A program made the position numbers and the translations under genes. Shown here in pieces: positions 26,497 through 35,154 of a stretch of 64,000 bases of DNA. The stretch's first letter is position 1; every line of letters begins with the position of its first letter. This DNA comes from G965115915 sp965115915. GTDB taxonomy: Bacteria > Pseudomonadota > Gammaproteobacteria > Eutrophobiales > Eutrophobiaceae. Location: the NCBI GenBank assembly GCA_965115915.1, contig OZ220483.1, forward strand, positions 1,612,001-1,676,000, given 5' to 3'. The notes below the pieces were generated by a model, which worked only from the letters and a program-made list of their open reading frames with translations, was not told the DNA's origin and did no database searches.

Positions 26497-27324
26497 ATGC
26501 TGGAAGATAACAGGATCGCTGTCATCGGCTGCGGCAACATGGGACGCAGTATCATCGGTGGACTAATCGCCAGCGATTTTCCGGCCCGCCAAATATGCGG
26601 CTATGACACGGATATGGAGAAACGCCGTCAGATGGAACAGCAGTTTGCCATCGACACCAGTGATAACATCCGCACGGCGGTTGCCGCCGATGTGGCATTG
26701 ATGGCGGTCAAACCACAGCAATTCCGCGAGCTGATGCCCGTTCTACGCAGCGGCCTGGGCACACGCCATCCGCTTTTCATCTCGGTAGCAGCAGGGATCC
26801 GGCTTGCCACACTTGAAGCCGGGCTGGGATCGGCACAAGCGATAGTGCGGGCGATGCCGAACATTGCCGCCCTGGTACGTGCAAGCACCACTGGCGTGAT
26901 CGCGAATGCAGCCGCCAGTGATATGGACAGAAAGATAGCGGAGACGATCCTGTGTGCGCTCGGGAACGATTGTTACTGGTTCTCCAATGATGACGAAATG
27001 GATACCGTAACCGCGGTGTCCGGCAGTGGGCCAGCCTATTTTTTCCTGGTAATGGAGGCAATGCAACAGGCGGCCGAGTCCATGGGCATGGAACCCCAAC
27101 GGGCACGTCTGCTGGTACTGTCTACGGCGCGGGGGGCCACCGAGTTCGCCATGGCCGGGGAAGAAGGACTGGCCCAACTCGGACAGCGGGTCAGTTCTCC
27201 GGGGGGAACAACGGAACAGGCCATACGGGTACTGCAACAGGGCGGGTTGACCGAACTGTTTGCCACAGCCCTTGAAGCGGCCCGGGGACGCGCCTGCGAA
27301 CTGGCGCAGCAACAGGGCCAGTAA
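26497..27324 (+). CDS. proC: Pyrroline-5-carboxylate reductase
   Basis: ProC reduces pyrroline-5-carboxylate to proline with NAD(P)H. From the ATG at 26497 the 275-residue product has the Rossmann loop IAVIGCGNMGRSIIGGL, the MAVKPQQF motif, RAMPNIAALVRAS, TAVSGSGPAYFFLVMEAM and the C-terminal VSSPGGTTEQAIRVL. The usual downstream yggT is absent; pyrE starts two bases after the stop. Confidence 0.96.
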   Translation: MLEDNRIAVIGCGNMGRSIIGGLIASDFPARQICGYDTDMEKRRQMEQQFAIDTSDNIRTAVAADVALMAVKPQQFRELMPVLRSGLGTRHPLFISVAAGIRLATLEAGLGSAQAIVRAMPNIAALVRASTTGVIANAAASDMDRKIAETILCALGNDCYWFSNDDEMDTVTAVSGSGPAYFFLVMEAMQQAAESMGMEPQRARLLVLSTARGATEFAMAGEEGLAQLGQRVSSPGGTTEQAIRVLQQGGLTELFATALEAARGRACELAQQQGQ

Positions 27325-27325
27325 A

Positions 27326-27973
27326 ATGCACAATTATCAACGTGAATTCATACACTTTGCAGTTGAACATCAGGTTCTGCGGTTTGGAAACTTCCGTACC
27401 AAATCCGGCCGTGACAGCCCGTATTTTTACGATAGCGGCGGCTTTTCCCATGGAGTGGGGATCAGCCGACTGGGAGAATTCTACGCCGCCGCGCTGCATG
27501 GCAGCGGGATACGCCCGGACATGCTGTACGGACCTGCCTACAAAGGCATCCCGCTGGTGGTATCGCTGTCAATGGCGTGGCACCGGCTGACCGGGGTCTC
27601 GCTACCCTGGTGCTTCAATCGTAAAGAAGAAAAACCGCACGGTGAAAAAGGAAGGCTGGTTGGCGCTTCCCCCGCAGGGAACGTACTCATCGTTGACGAT
27701 GTAATCACCTCGGGACTCTCAACGGATGAAGCTTGCGCCATACTGAGGACGACAGGGGCGACCCCTTGTGCAGTCATGGTGGCGGTCGACCGTGAGGAGA
27801 TCGGGCAAAACGGCGAATCCGCCATTGCAGAGGTGGAACAACGCCATAGTATACAGGCACTCTCGATAATCCGGCTGGGCGACATCATGGAATACTTGCA
27901 GGATGACCCCATATTAAAAGCCAACCGGGAGGCATTGACGCGCTATCGTTCCCGCTACTGTGTTGCACACTGA
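27326..27973 (+). CDS. pyrE: Orotate phosphoribosyltransferase
   Basis: PyrE joins orotate to PRPP to give OMP. The 215-residue protein shows FGNFRTKSGRDSPYFYDSG, the YGPAYKGIPLVVSLSMAW loop, FNRKEEKPHGEKG (flexible catalytic loop with Lys/His) and the PRPP-binding VLIVDDVITSGLSTDEA. The start at 27326 overlaps the end of the proC region almost directly, suggesting a yggS-proC-pyrE operon. It is separate from the pyrRB cluster. Confidence 0.96.
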   Translation: MHNYQREFIHFAVEHQVLRFGNFRTKSGRDSPYFYDSGGFSHGVGISRLGEFYAAALHGSGIRPDMLYGPAYKGIPLVVSLSMAWHRLTGVSLPWCFNRKEEKPHGEKGRLVGASPAGNVLIVDDVITSGLSTDEACAILRTTGATPCAVMVAVDREEIGQNGESAIAEVEQRHSIQALSIIRLGDIMEYLQDDPILKANREALTRYRSRYCVAH

Positions 27974-28011
27974 CAGCATAAGCGTAATATATTGGTAGCG
28001 TGAGTTTGGGA

Positions 28012-28030
28012 AATATCCAGCTTGGATATT
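28012..28030. repeat. Perfect 8-bp inverted repeat upstream of the DUF4124 gene
   Basis: AATATCCA-GCT-TGGATATT is a perfect A/T-rich palindrome with a three-base centre. It lies 38 bases after pyrE and 73 bases before the next start. A run of A, not T, follows it on the plus strand, so it is more likely an operator than a terminator for pyrE. Confidence 0.5.
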
Positions 28031-28103
28031 GAAAAAACACAGTTTACCAAGGGTTTGAAACTGATATCTTGATGCTGCTTTTGATGATTTGGGGAAGTCT
28101 GAT

Positions 28104-28778
28104 ATGAGAAAAACCATCGATAATTCGGCAAACGCGATTGCCGCTGCCTTTCTTGCGGTCGTTTGCGTATCCTGCCAGGATGTGGCCGCCGCGATCAAAT
28201 GCTGGAAAAACCACGAGGGGGTAAAGGAATGTGGTACCCAGATCCCTCCGGAGTTTGCCCAGCAGGGCCACGAAAAACTGAGCCGGCATGGCACCAAGGA
28301 AAATGTGGAACGGGCGCCAACCAAAGAAGAACTGCTACAGATGGAGGAAGAAAAACATCGTATGGCGGAGCAGGAGAAGCTTCTTGCGGACGAACGCAAG
28401 AAAGACGAGTCGCTACTCCATGTGTACAGCACGGTGAAAGACCTTGAGCGGGCGCGCGATGAAAAGATATTGTCTCTGGAAGGAAACTCCCGCTTTCTGA
28501 CTTCCCAGATTGAAAAACTCCAACAACGCCTCGACAGGAAAATGGACCTGATTACCCAACAGGAGAAATCCGGCCATGAAGTTTCCAGGCAACTCTACCA
28601 GGATGTGGAATCCATACGGCGGCAAATACAAAAGAGTAGTACCTCTATCGAGGAACTGCGCGAGCAGATACAGGTGGTCAACGCCGAATTCAGCGCGGAC
28701 ATTGCCCGGTTCAAGAAATTGAAAGGTGTAACGTCCACCACGCAAAAGCAACCTCAGGAACAGGAGAAATCGAAGTAA
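28104..28778 (+). CDS. Exported DUF4124-domain protein with coiled coil
   Basis: The product (224 residues) has a signal-like segment (about residues 10-30, ending near VSCQDVAAA), then IKCWKNHEGVKECGTQIPPEF, which matches the short DUF4124 module (a Cys-containing motif after the signal). Residues about 75-215 are almost entirely charged heptads (EELLQMEEEKHRMAEQEK and similar), predicting a long coiled coil like those of periplasmic adaptor proteins. The ATG at 28104 follows GGGGAAG by six bases. Function unknown; it could be an envelope coiled-coil factor. Confidence 0.8.
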   Translation: MRKTIDNSANAIAAAFLAVVCVSCQDVAAAIKCWKNHEGVKECGTQIPPEFAQQGHEKLSRHGTKENVERAPTKEELLQMEEEKHRMAEQEKLLADERKKDESLLHVYSTVKDLERARDEKILSLEGNSRFLTSQIEKLQQRLDRKMDLITQQEKSGHEVSRQLYQDVESIRRQIQKSSTSIEELREQIQVVNAEFSADIARFKKLKGVTSTTQKQPQEQEKSK

Positions 28779-28904
28779 CGACAGGCTGGTCCAAACTTGG
28801 CCTTATAACAACGGCATCATGTCCTGGCCCGTTTCACCGGCCCAGGCCAGAAAATCGTTCGCAGCCATTCAACTTTTGGAGAAATTAGCCGGGGGGATTT
28901 AGAC

Positions 28905-29261
28905 ATGTCAGAAACTACCGAAGCAAAAACCATGTGGTCCGAGTCGTTGTTTGAAACACTGTACACTGCGATTGAACGAAAAAAAGGCAAGGAGATCATT
29001 CTCGACGTTGTCAAGGACCTCAATGGCAAGGGGTACAAAAACGAGGTACTGGTTCAAAAGGTTCAAAAACGTCTGGGGGGAAAGGCCTCCAGCGAACTGC
29101 ATTCCATGCTGTGCGGAGACTATGCCAAATCTCCAGCCGCCAAGGCGATAAAAAGAGGCAGGAAGGCAGCAAAAAAAACGCACTCTGACGACATAGGGGG
29201 AAAATTGGAGGAATGGTTCGAGGCGGTCAAGACGTTCATCAACAATTTGACTCGACATTGA
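28905..29261 (+). CDS. Hypothetical 118-residue protein
   Basis: I do not recognise this protein. It is probably real: its ATG follows GGGGGGAT, it is not antisense to another gene, and its base use is normal. It is predicted to be mostly helical and hydrophilic: an acidic N-terminus (MSETTEAKTMW), a helix KGKEIILDVVKDLNGKGY, a basic Ala/Lys-rich linker AAKAIKRGRKAAKK (about residues 78-91) and a C-terminal amphipathic helix. The linker resembles histone H1-like nucleic-acid-binding tails, but that is only a compositional resemblance. It lies 126 bases after the DUF4124 gene and could share its transcript. Confidence 0.6.
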   Translation: MSETTEAKTMWSESLFETLYTAIERKKGKEIILDVVKDLNGKGYKNEVLVQKVQKRLGGKASSELHSMLCGDYAKSPAAKAIKRGRKAAKKTHSDDIGGKLEEWFEAVKTFINNLTRH

Positions 29262-29333
29262 CAGAACCAGCAATGTCTTTGGCGACGCTGGCCTGACCAC
29301 ACCACCAAAGCAGGCCCTGTGGGGTTTGCATAT

Positions 29334-30239
29334 TTACCGACTGATCCGATCCTGTATCAGCGTTCCCACCCCTGCATCGGTGAATATCTCCAGCAATACA
29401 GCATGTCTGGTCTGTCCATCAATAATGTGCGCACAGACCACCCCGTTTGTCACCGCTTCTGCGATAGCGGTGGCCTTGGGTAACATGCCCCCCCGAATTT
29501 TCCCTTCCGCCAGGTAATCCCTGAGCGTTTCCGCATCCAGCCTGTTGATGACCTTGCCACCATCGTCCTGCAAGCCAGGCACATTGCTCAGCATGATAAG
29601 CTTTTCTGCCTGCAATACCTGCGCCAGTTTGCCGGCGACCAGATCCGCATTGATATTATAGGATTTCCCAGCCTCATCCACACCGACAGGGGCTATCACA
29701 GGGATAAAATCGCCTTGTGTCAGCAACCGTATGACATCGGTGTTGAGCGCCTGCACCTCCCCGACCTGCCCGACATCGATAATCTCCGAGGCTTCATACC
29801 GCCCGCCATCCTGTTCCTGTGGCAGTTTCCTGGCTTTGATCAGTCCGCCATCCTTGCCACTCAGGCCCACCGCTTGACCACCATGCTGATTGATGCGCTG
29901 CACGATCTCCTTGTTAACCTGTCCACCAAGCACCATCTCCACAATATCCATGGTCTCCGCATCAGTCACTCGCATTCCATTGACAAAAGTGCTCGATTTG
30001 CCAATCCGTTCCAGCAATCTGCCGATCTGCGGGCCACCACCGTGCACCACCACCGGGTTGATCCCGACCAGCTTCATAAGCACCACATCACTGGCAAATC
30101 CTGACTTCAGGCTGGCATCAGTCATGGCGTTGCCGCCATATTTGATAACCATGGTCCTGCCGCGGAAACGCCGGATGTACGGTAAGGACTCAGTCAGGAT
30201 CTCCCCGATGTGCGGGGAAGTTCGCGTGGTCTGCGACAC
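29334..30239 (-). CDS. argB: N-acetylglutamate kinase
   Basis: ArgB phosphorylates N-acetyl-L-glutamate in arginine synthesis. The 301-residue kinase shows VIKYGGNAM (Lys of the phosphate loop), VVVHGGGPQIGRLL, NADLVAGKLAQVL and GGMLPKATAIAEAV. The long N-terminal helix (EILTESLPYIRRF) is characteristic of the hexameric arginine-inhibited type. It follows the algC gene by three bases, the coaBC-algC-argB order of Pseudomonas-like bacteria. Confidence 0.96.
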   Translation of the reverse strand: MSQTTRTSPHIGEILTESLPYIRRFRGRTMVIKYGGNAMTDASLKSGFASDVVLMKLVGINPVVVHGGGPQIGRLLERIGKSSTFVNGMRVTDAETMDIVEMVLGGQVNKEIVQRINQHGGQAVGLSGKDGGLIKARKLPQEQDGGRYEASEIIDVGQVGEVQALNTDVIRLLTQGDFIPVIAPVGVDEAGKSYNINADLVAGKLAQVLQAEKLIMLSNVPGLQDDGGKVINRLDAETLRDYLAEGKIRGGMLPKATAIAEAVTNGVVCAHIIDGQTRHAVLLEIFTDAGVGTLIQDRISR

Positions 30240-30242
30240 AAC

Positions 30243-32900
30243 TTAGAAGGGCAGTTCCAGGGCAGGGTCGATGGCGAGCAACAACTCGCGGAACTTCTCC
30301 TGGATATGGTGCAGACCCTTCTCATTGTCACTCTCGAAGCGCAGGATTAGAAACGCGGAGGTGTTGGAGGGTCGAATCAGTCCCCAACCATCCGGCAGTT
30401 CCACACGCAGACCATCAACATCAATAATCCGCGCATCTTCAAACACCGTCTTCATCTGTTCCGCACAGGCCTGCATCATTTCCGAATGTTTCTGTTCCGC
30501 CAGAGGAATACGCAACTCCGGCGTAGCGACACCCTCCGGCAACGCGGAAAATATTTCTTCCGTGGAACGATCCTTTTCCTTCATGAAGCGCTCCATCATC
30601 CGTGCTGTGGCATATAGTGCGTCATCAAAACCATACCAGCGCTCTCCCCCAAAGAAGAAGTGGCCACTCATCTCTCCTGCAAGCAGGGCCTCGGTTTCAT
30701 GCATTTTGTTCTTGATCAACGAATGTCCGGTCTTCCACATCACGGGCTTCCCACCCGCATCCGTGATGAATTGATGCAGATATCTGCTGCATTTTACGTC
30801 ATAGAGGATCGTGGCACCCGGATTGCTCTCCAACACATCCTGTGCCAACAGCATAAGCTGCCGGTCCGGCCAGATGATCTTGCCCGAAGAATCCACCAGC
30901 CCCAACCGGTCCCCGTCACCATCCAGTGCAAATCCAACATCCGCATGCACCTCCTGCACGGTGTCCGCAAGTTCCTGCAGGTTCTCCTGCTGGCTGGGAT
31001 CAGGGAGATGACTTGGAAAGTTGCCGTCTACCTCGCAATGCAACTGCAATACCTCATGGCCCAGCGCCTGCAACAGCCGCACAACAAGCGGACCCGCCAC
31101 ACCGTGACCGGCATCCACCACCACGCGTTTGGTGTCCGACAGTACCACCGGAATGTCCTCGCTAATCTTGCGCAGATAATCAGGCACAGTGTCCTGTGTG
31201 GTCAGTTTGCCAACGCCGCCTATGAGATAGTCCATATCCTGAACCTTCCGTAACAGACCCTGAATATCCTCTCCAAACAGTGTCTGTCCGTCGATGACGA
31301 CCTTCAATCCATTGTATTCCGGATCATTATGGCTTCCGGTCAACATGACACCACTGCCCACTTCCAACTGGGTCACGGAAAAATACAGTACCGGGGTTGG
31401 AACCATCCCGATATCTATCACGCCAATCCCGGTCGAACGCAGCCCGCGAATCAATGCGACGACCAGTTCCGGGCTGGAATTACGGCCATCCCGGGCAACC
31501 ACGATCTGCTGGTTCATACACGCCAGCGCGGTGCTCCCAATCGCCATGCCCAGATGTTCCACCACGTCTGCATCGAAATTTTTTTCCACAACACCGCGGA
31601 TATCATACATACGGAATATCAGTGGATCCGGTGTCACCGATGGTGGCGGCGAACCCGTAGGCGCAGTGGCATCGCCAAGACTCTTTCCCCCGCCCTGTCC
31701 CTCCTCATGATCAAGAGACGCCGCACTGATATCAAGCGTCTCCGACTCGGTATCGATAGTGGTCTCTTCTCCATCCATAAACAACGCATGCGCCGCATCG
31801 ATGGTCTCCCCTTCAGTGTCGATAGTGCCTTGACCCATCGCCATATCAGGCCCCGCACCGTACTCGGAATACTCCGACATTCCCACCTCCGAATGACCAA
31901 ACTGGGGAAAGTAGCGATTCGCCCACGGGACACGCCCCTCCATGATGTCACGCACGGCACCCTGGTACAGCATCCTGTCCTCTGGCAGTAACGAACGCTC
32001 CCCGGCCCCGGTAGCGGTCTTGATCCCGGCCTTTTGCCCGGACCGAAATCGCAAATACCATCTCGCCCCCAAACCCAGCAACAATAGCAAGACGCCTGCG
32101 GCAATGAACTTCAGCAGTGACTGCATTGCGCCCGCTCCCAGTTGTGTGGCCTGCCTGAAATCACCACTGGACAGATTGGGCATCCAATAATAGAGCTTCC
32201 AGTTGCCAGTCTTCAGTTCCACCGTTCGGGATGGGGTTATATTCGCAATCTCTTCGGGCTTTGCCCCACGGGAGACCATGACATCACGCCCCTCGCCAGA
32301 GGACCGACGCAATTCCAGATATCCCTGCAGTTCGGACTGGTCCAAAGGCCCGGACACCAGCTTTGTATCCAGACTCAGATGCAACATCCCCTGTGCCTCT
32401 CCATTGGTATCTCTGACGGTATGGGCCAACACAATATGCGCCCTCTCACTACCTGGCAATATGAACTCCGGACCACTGGTATCGGCGTTTTTGTCCAGCA
32501 TGTCCTGCAACATCCTGATGGAAGTGAAAATGAACGGTGGGTCTGCCGACGGGTCCAACTCCAGATAAACCCCGGCAGGAAACAGACGCAGCTTCAGCGC
32601 ATGGGGGATGTCCTGTCCCAACCGCTCCCCGAGTGCCTCAAGCGCCTGCACATCCCGTGCAGCAAACAGGGGTATCAGTTCCGGTTCTCGGCCTGCCTGC
32701 AACAGCCCCTGCCACGCCTTGTCGAATGCCTGGTCCAGCCGTGTAGCCAACGCCTCCAGGACCTTCAGCTCCGCGGCATCATCCCCACCACCATCCACCG
32801 CCGCCAAAGGCGCTGACAACAACAGCACCAGACACAACCAGACACTGTGTGACAAGCGCCCACCCAGGCTGCAAAATCGCACTATCTTTCCCGGCATCAT
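30243..32900 (-). CDS. algC: AlgC-type phosphomannomutase/phosphoglucomutase with membrane-anchored N-terminal sensor-like domain
   Basis: An 885-residue protein. The C-terminal half (from about residue 427, PLIFRMYDIRGVVEKN) is a phosphohexomutase with catalytic Ser523 in TGSHND, metal-binding DGDGD at 660-664, GEMSGH and RPSNTSAFLILRF; it interconverts the 1- and 6-phosphates of mannose and glucose for polysaccharide and LPS synthesis. The N-terminal half has a transmembrane helix (about 18-34), a periplasmic domain of about 220 residues, a second helix (262-282) and a long acidic linker. The extended form is known for AlgC of Pseudomonas; the function of the periplasmic part is not established. 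The linker carries the repeat TIDTEGETID (359-368)/TIDTESETLD (381-390). Confidence 0.92.
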   Translation of the reverse strand: MMPGKIVRFCSLGGRLSHSVWLCLVLLLSAPLAAVDGGGDDAAELKVLEALATRLDQAFDKAWQGLLQAGREPELIPLFAARDVQALEALGERLGQDIPHALKLRLFPAGVYLELDPSADPPFIFTSIRMLQDMLDKNADTSGPEFILPGSERAHIVLAHTVRDTNGEAQGMLHLSLDTKLVSGPLDQSELQGYLELRRSSGEGRDVMVSRGAKPEEIANITPSRTVELKTGNWKLYYWMPNLSSGDFRQATQLGAGAMQSLLKFIAAGVLLLLLGLGARWYLRFRSGQKAGIKTATGAGERSLLPEDRMLYQGAVRDIMEGRVPWANRYFPQFGHSEVGMSEYSEYGAGPDMAMGQGTIDTEGETIDAAHALFMDGEETTIDTESETLDISAASLDHEEGQGGGKSLGDATAPTGSPPPSVTPDPLIFRMYDIRGVVEKNFDADVVEHLGMAIGSTALACMNQQIVVARDGRNSSPELVVALIRGLRSTGIGVIDIGMVPTPVLYFSVTQLEVGSGVMLTGSHNDPEYNGLKVVIDGQTLFGEDIQGLLRKVQDMDYLIGGVGKLTTQDTVPDYLRKISEDIPVVLSDTKRVVVDAGHGVAGPLVVRLLQALGHEVLQLHCEVDGNFPSHLPDPSQQENLQELADTVQEVHADVGFALDGDGDRLGLVDSSGKIIWPDRQLMLLAQDVLESNPGATILYDVKCSRYLHQFITDAGGKPVMWKTGHSLIKNKMHETEALLAGEMSGHFFFGGERWYGFDDALYATARMMERFMKEKDRSTEEIFSALPEGVATPELRIPLAEQKHSEMMQACAEQMKTVFEDARIIDVDGLRVELPDGWGLIRPSNTSAFLILRFESDNEKGLHHIQEKFRELLLAIDPALELPF

Positions 32901-32969
32901 GACACGTGTGTCGCTATCAACTCAGACCAGGGAAACCCGAAAACGGGTCCAATGCGGAAAAACACACCT

Positions 32970-34193
32970 TCAGTGTCTCGACTGAGCCGCATAAGGAAAC
33001 TGTACATGGTAGCGTTGCACAACGGTTTGCAACAACCTCCTCGCCAATCGGGTTTTCGGCATCCGGGGCAGACACAGCCGCCCACCATCCCAGAGCAACA
33101 CCAGAGAATTGTCCTCGGTACCAATACCCTGGGCTTCACCGACCTGATTGGCAACGATCATGTTCAGTGCCTTATCACGCAATTTGCCACGGGCATAATC
33201 TTCGATTCGTTCCGTCTCCGCGGCAAACCCCACAGTAAACGGTGAGGGGTCTCTATGCGCCACTGCGGACAGTATATCAGCAGTGCGCCGCAGCTTCAGT
33301 TCCATGGTAGGGTGGTTCTTCTTTATCTTCTGCGGAGAGATGTCCGCACAGCTATAGTCGGTCACCGCCGCCGCGGCGATAAAAATATCCATGCCCTGGA
33401 TGGTTTGCATGACCTGGGTAAACATTTCCCCAGCCGTCTGCACCCGGGTCAACCGTGCCCCCTCCGGGGGCGGCAACGCCACCGGACCGGACACCAAAAA
33501 AACATCCGCTCCCATTTCAAACGCCGCCTCCGCTATGGCGTAACCCATGCGCCCGGAACTGCGGTTACTGATATGACGCACCGGATCTATGGGCTCCCGG
33601 GTCGGACCCGCCGTTATCATCACTGCGATACCCTGCAACAGGCCATTGCGAAAATGTCCTTCCAGCACAGCGACAATGGCATTCGGCTCCGGCATGCATC
33701 CCGGCCCATACTCGCCGCAAGCCTGGTCTCCAACCTCCGGTTCCAGCACCCTGACCCCCCGTTCCCGTAACAACCCGACATTGTGCCGGGTAGCCGGGTT
33801 ATTCCACATCTGCTGGTTCATCGCCGGGGCAATATACAGCATGCAGTCCGAGGCCAGACAGACCGCCGACAGCAGGTCGTCAGCCAATCCGGCACTGAGA
33901 CGGGCGATACAATTGGCACTGGCCGGGGCAATGACAACGATATCGGCCCAGCGCGCCAATTCGATATGTCCCATTGCAGATTCCGTTGCAGGGTCCAGCA
34001 ATGCGGTATGTACTGGCCTGGCACTGAGCGCCTGCAGGCTCAACGGGCTGATGAATCGGGTGGCGTTGTCGGTCATTACAACCCGCACATCCGCCCCCGC
34101 CTTGCGCACCAAACGCACCAGTTCGGCACCCTTGTAGGCAGCAACACCCCCACTGAGACCAATCAGCACCCGCTTGTTTTTCAACGCAGACAT
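32970..34193 (-). CDS. coaBC: CoaBC, phosphopantothenoylcysteine decarboxylase/phosphopantothenate-cysteine ligase
   Basis: The bifunctional coenzyme A enzyme. The N-terminal CoaC half has LIGLSGGVAAYKGAELVRLVRKAGADV, the FMN/substrate histidine in MGHIELARWADIVVIAPASAN and the MNQQMWNNPAT flap. The C-terminal CoaB half begins near AVMITAGPTREPIDPVRHISN and ends with NMIVANQVG. The ATG at 34193 gives the correct N-terminus; the frame extends 131 codons upstream without similarity. dut, usually between coaBC and algC, is missing: algC starts 69 bases downstream. Confidence 0.95.
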   Translation of the reverse strand: MSALKNKRVLIGLSGGVAAYKGAELVRLVRKAGADVRVVMTDNATRFISPLSLQALSARPVHTALLDPATESAMGHIELARWADIVVIAPASANCIARLSAGLADDLLSAVCLASDCMLYIAPAMNQQMWNNPATRHNVGLLRERGVRVLEPEVGDQACGEYGPGCMPEPNAIVAVLEGHFRNGLLQGIAVMITAGPTREPIDPVRHISNRSSGRMGYAIAEAAFEMGADVFLVSGPVALPPPEGARLTRVQTAGEMFTQVMQTIQGMDIFIAAAAVTDYSCADISPQKIKKNHPTMELKLRRTADILSAVAHRDPSPFTVGFAAETERIEDYARGKLRDKALNMIVANQVGEAQGIGTEDNSLVLLWDGGRLCLPRMPKTRLARRLLQTVVQRYHVQFPYAAQSRH

Positions 34194-34295
34194 ATGGCAA
34201 TTGTACCCGGATTTCGCGTTTCTCCCCACCCCTCGCCACGGAATTATCACAGAATGGAGGTAATTTGCCGCAGCAGACCCGGTTTTATGATACCT

Positions 34296-34330
34296 TGCCA
34301 AGCAACCCTGAGGGTGGTCTGCAAGCCCAC
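34296..34330 (+). promoter_or_regulatory. Not assigned promoter region before radC
   Basis: In the 274-base gap between the divergent coaBC and radC genes, a plausible but imperfect sigma-70 promoter for radC is formed by TTTGCC near 34264 and TATGAT near 34286-34292. No terminator or RNA is visible in the rest of the gap. This entry marks only that the remainder, around these coordinates, shows nothing recognisable. Confidence 0.15.
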
Positions 34331-34467
34331 GGGTACCGGGCTGGACGTCGGCATGGCAAACCATCCACCGGACCACAGTACCGATTCCATGGCACCGCGT
34401 TGCGAAGCCTGGCTTGCGGCCAGAGGCCGAACCGCTGACCATCATAACTGAACAAGGAGGTCGAATA

Positions 34468-35142
34468 ATGACAATTTCCGACTGGACCGATGGGGAGCGT
34501 CCCCGCGAGAAACTGTTGCGCAAAGGGGCAACGGCACTTTCAGATGCCGAACTTCTGGCGATTATCCTGCGTGTGGGCACACGCAATCAAAATGCCCTGG
34601 AACTGGCAAACACGCTGCTGGAACGCTTTTCCGGCCTGGCACGATTGATGGACTGCCACCTCTCGGAGCTACGCAGGATAGACGGGGTCGGTCCGGGGAA
34701 ATATTCACAGCTCAAGGCCGTACTTGAGCTATCCAGACGCTATCTGGAAGGACAGATGCGCAAAGGCAAGGTCTTTAGCAACTCCAAACTGACCCGCGAT
34801 TATCTGATGTCACGCCTCAAAGGCTATCCACACGAGGTGTTTGGCTGCCTGTTCCTGGATAACCGACACAAGATCATCAGTTTCGAGGAACTGTTTACTG
34901 GTACAATCAGCACCGCCATGGTGCATCCCCGTGAGGTCGTACGCAAGGCGCTATCGCATAATGCGGCAGCAGTCATATTCTGTCACAATCATCCTTCCGG
35001 CAATCCCGAGCCGAGCGACGCCGACAGGCTGCTCACGGAAAGACTGTGTAGCACTCTGGAACTGATAGAGGTGCGGGTATTGGACCACATTGTTGTCGGT
35101 GATGGCGGCTCCGTCTCCTTTGCCGAGCGAGGATGGTTGTAG
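34468..35142 (+). CDS. radC: RadC (DUF2466/JAB) family protein
   Basis: The 224-residue protein has the N-terminal helix-hairpin-helix (LRRIDGVGPGKYSQLKAV) and a C-terminal MPN/JAB domain with the metal motif CHNHPSGNPEPSDAD (H-x-H-x8-D). RadC was named from a repair mutant, but that phenotype lies in recG; its enzymatic role is unknown. The ATG at 34468 has GGAGG seven bases upstream, which decides the start over an upstream TTG. It is divergent from coaBC and 12 bases before msbA. Confidence 0.94.
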   Translation: MTISDWTDGERPREKLLRKGATALSDAELLAIILRVGTRNQNALELANTLLERFSGLARLMDCHLSELRRIDGVGPGKYSQLKAVLELSRRYLEGQMRKGKVFSNSKLTRDYLMSRLKGYPHEVFGCLFLDNRHKIISFEELFTGTISTAMVHPREVVRKALSHNAAAVIFCHNHPSGNPEPSDADRLLTERLCSTLELIEVRVLDHIVVGDGGSVSFAERGWL

Positions 35143-35154
35143 AGGACTCCCTCA

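Noticed and set aside
34194..34586. Long N-terminal extension of CoaBC
   Set aside because: The first 131 codons show no family similarity and overlap the radC start region; the ATG at 34193 gives the normal N-terminus.
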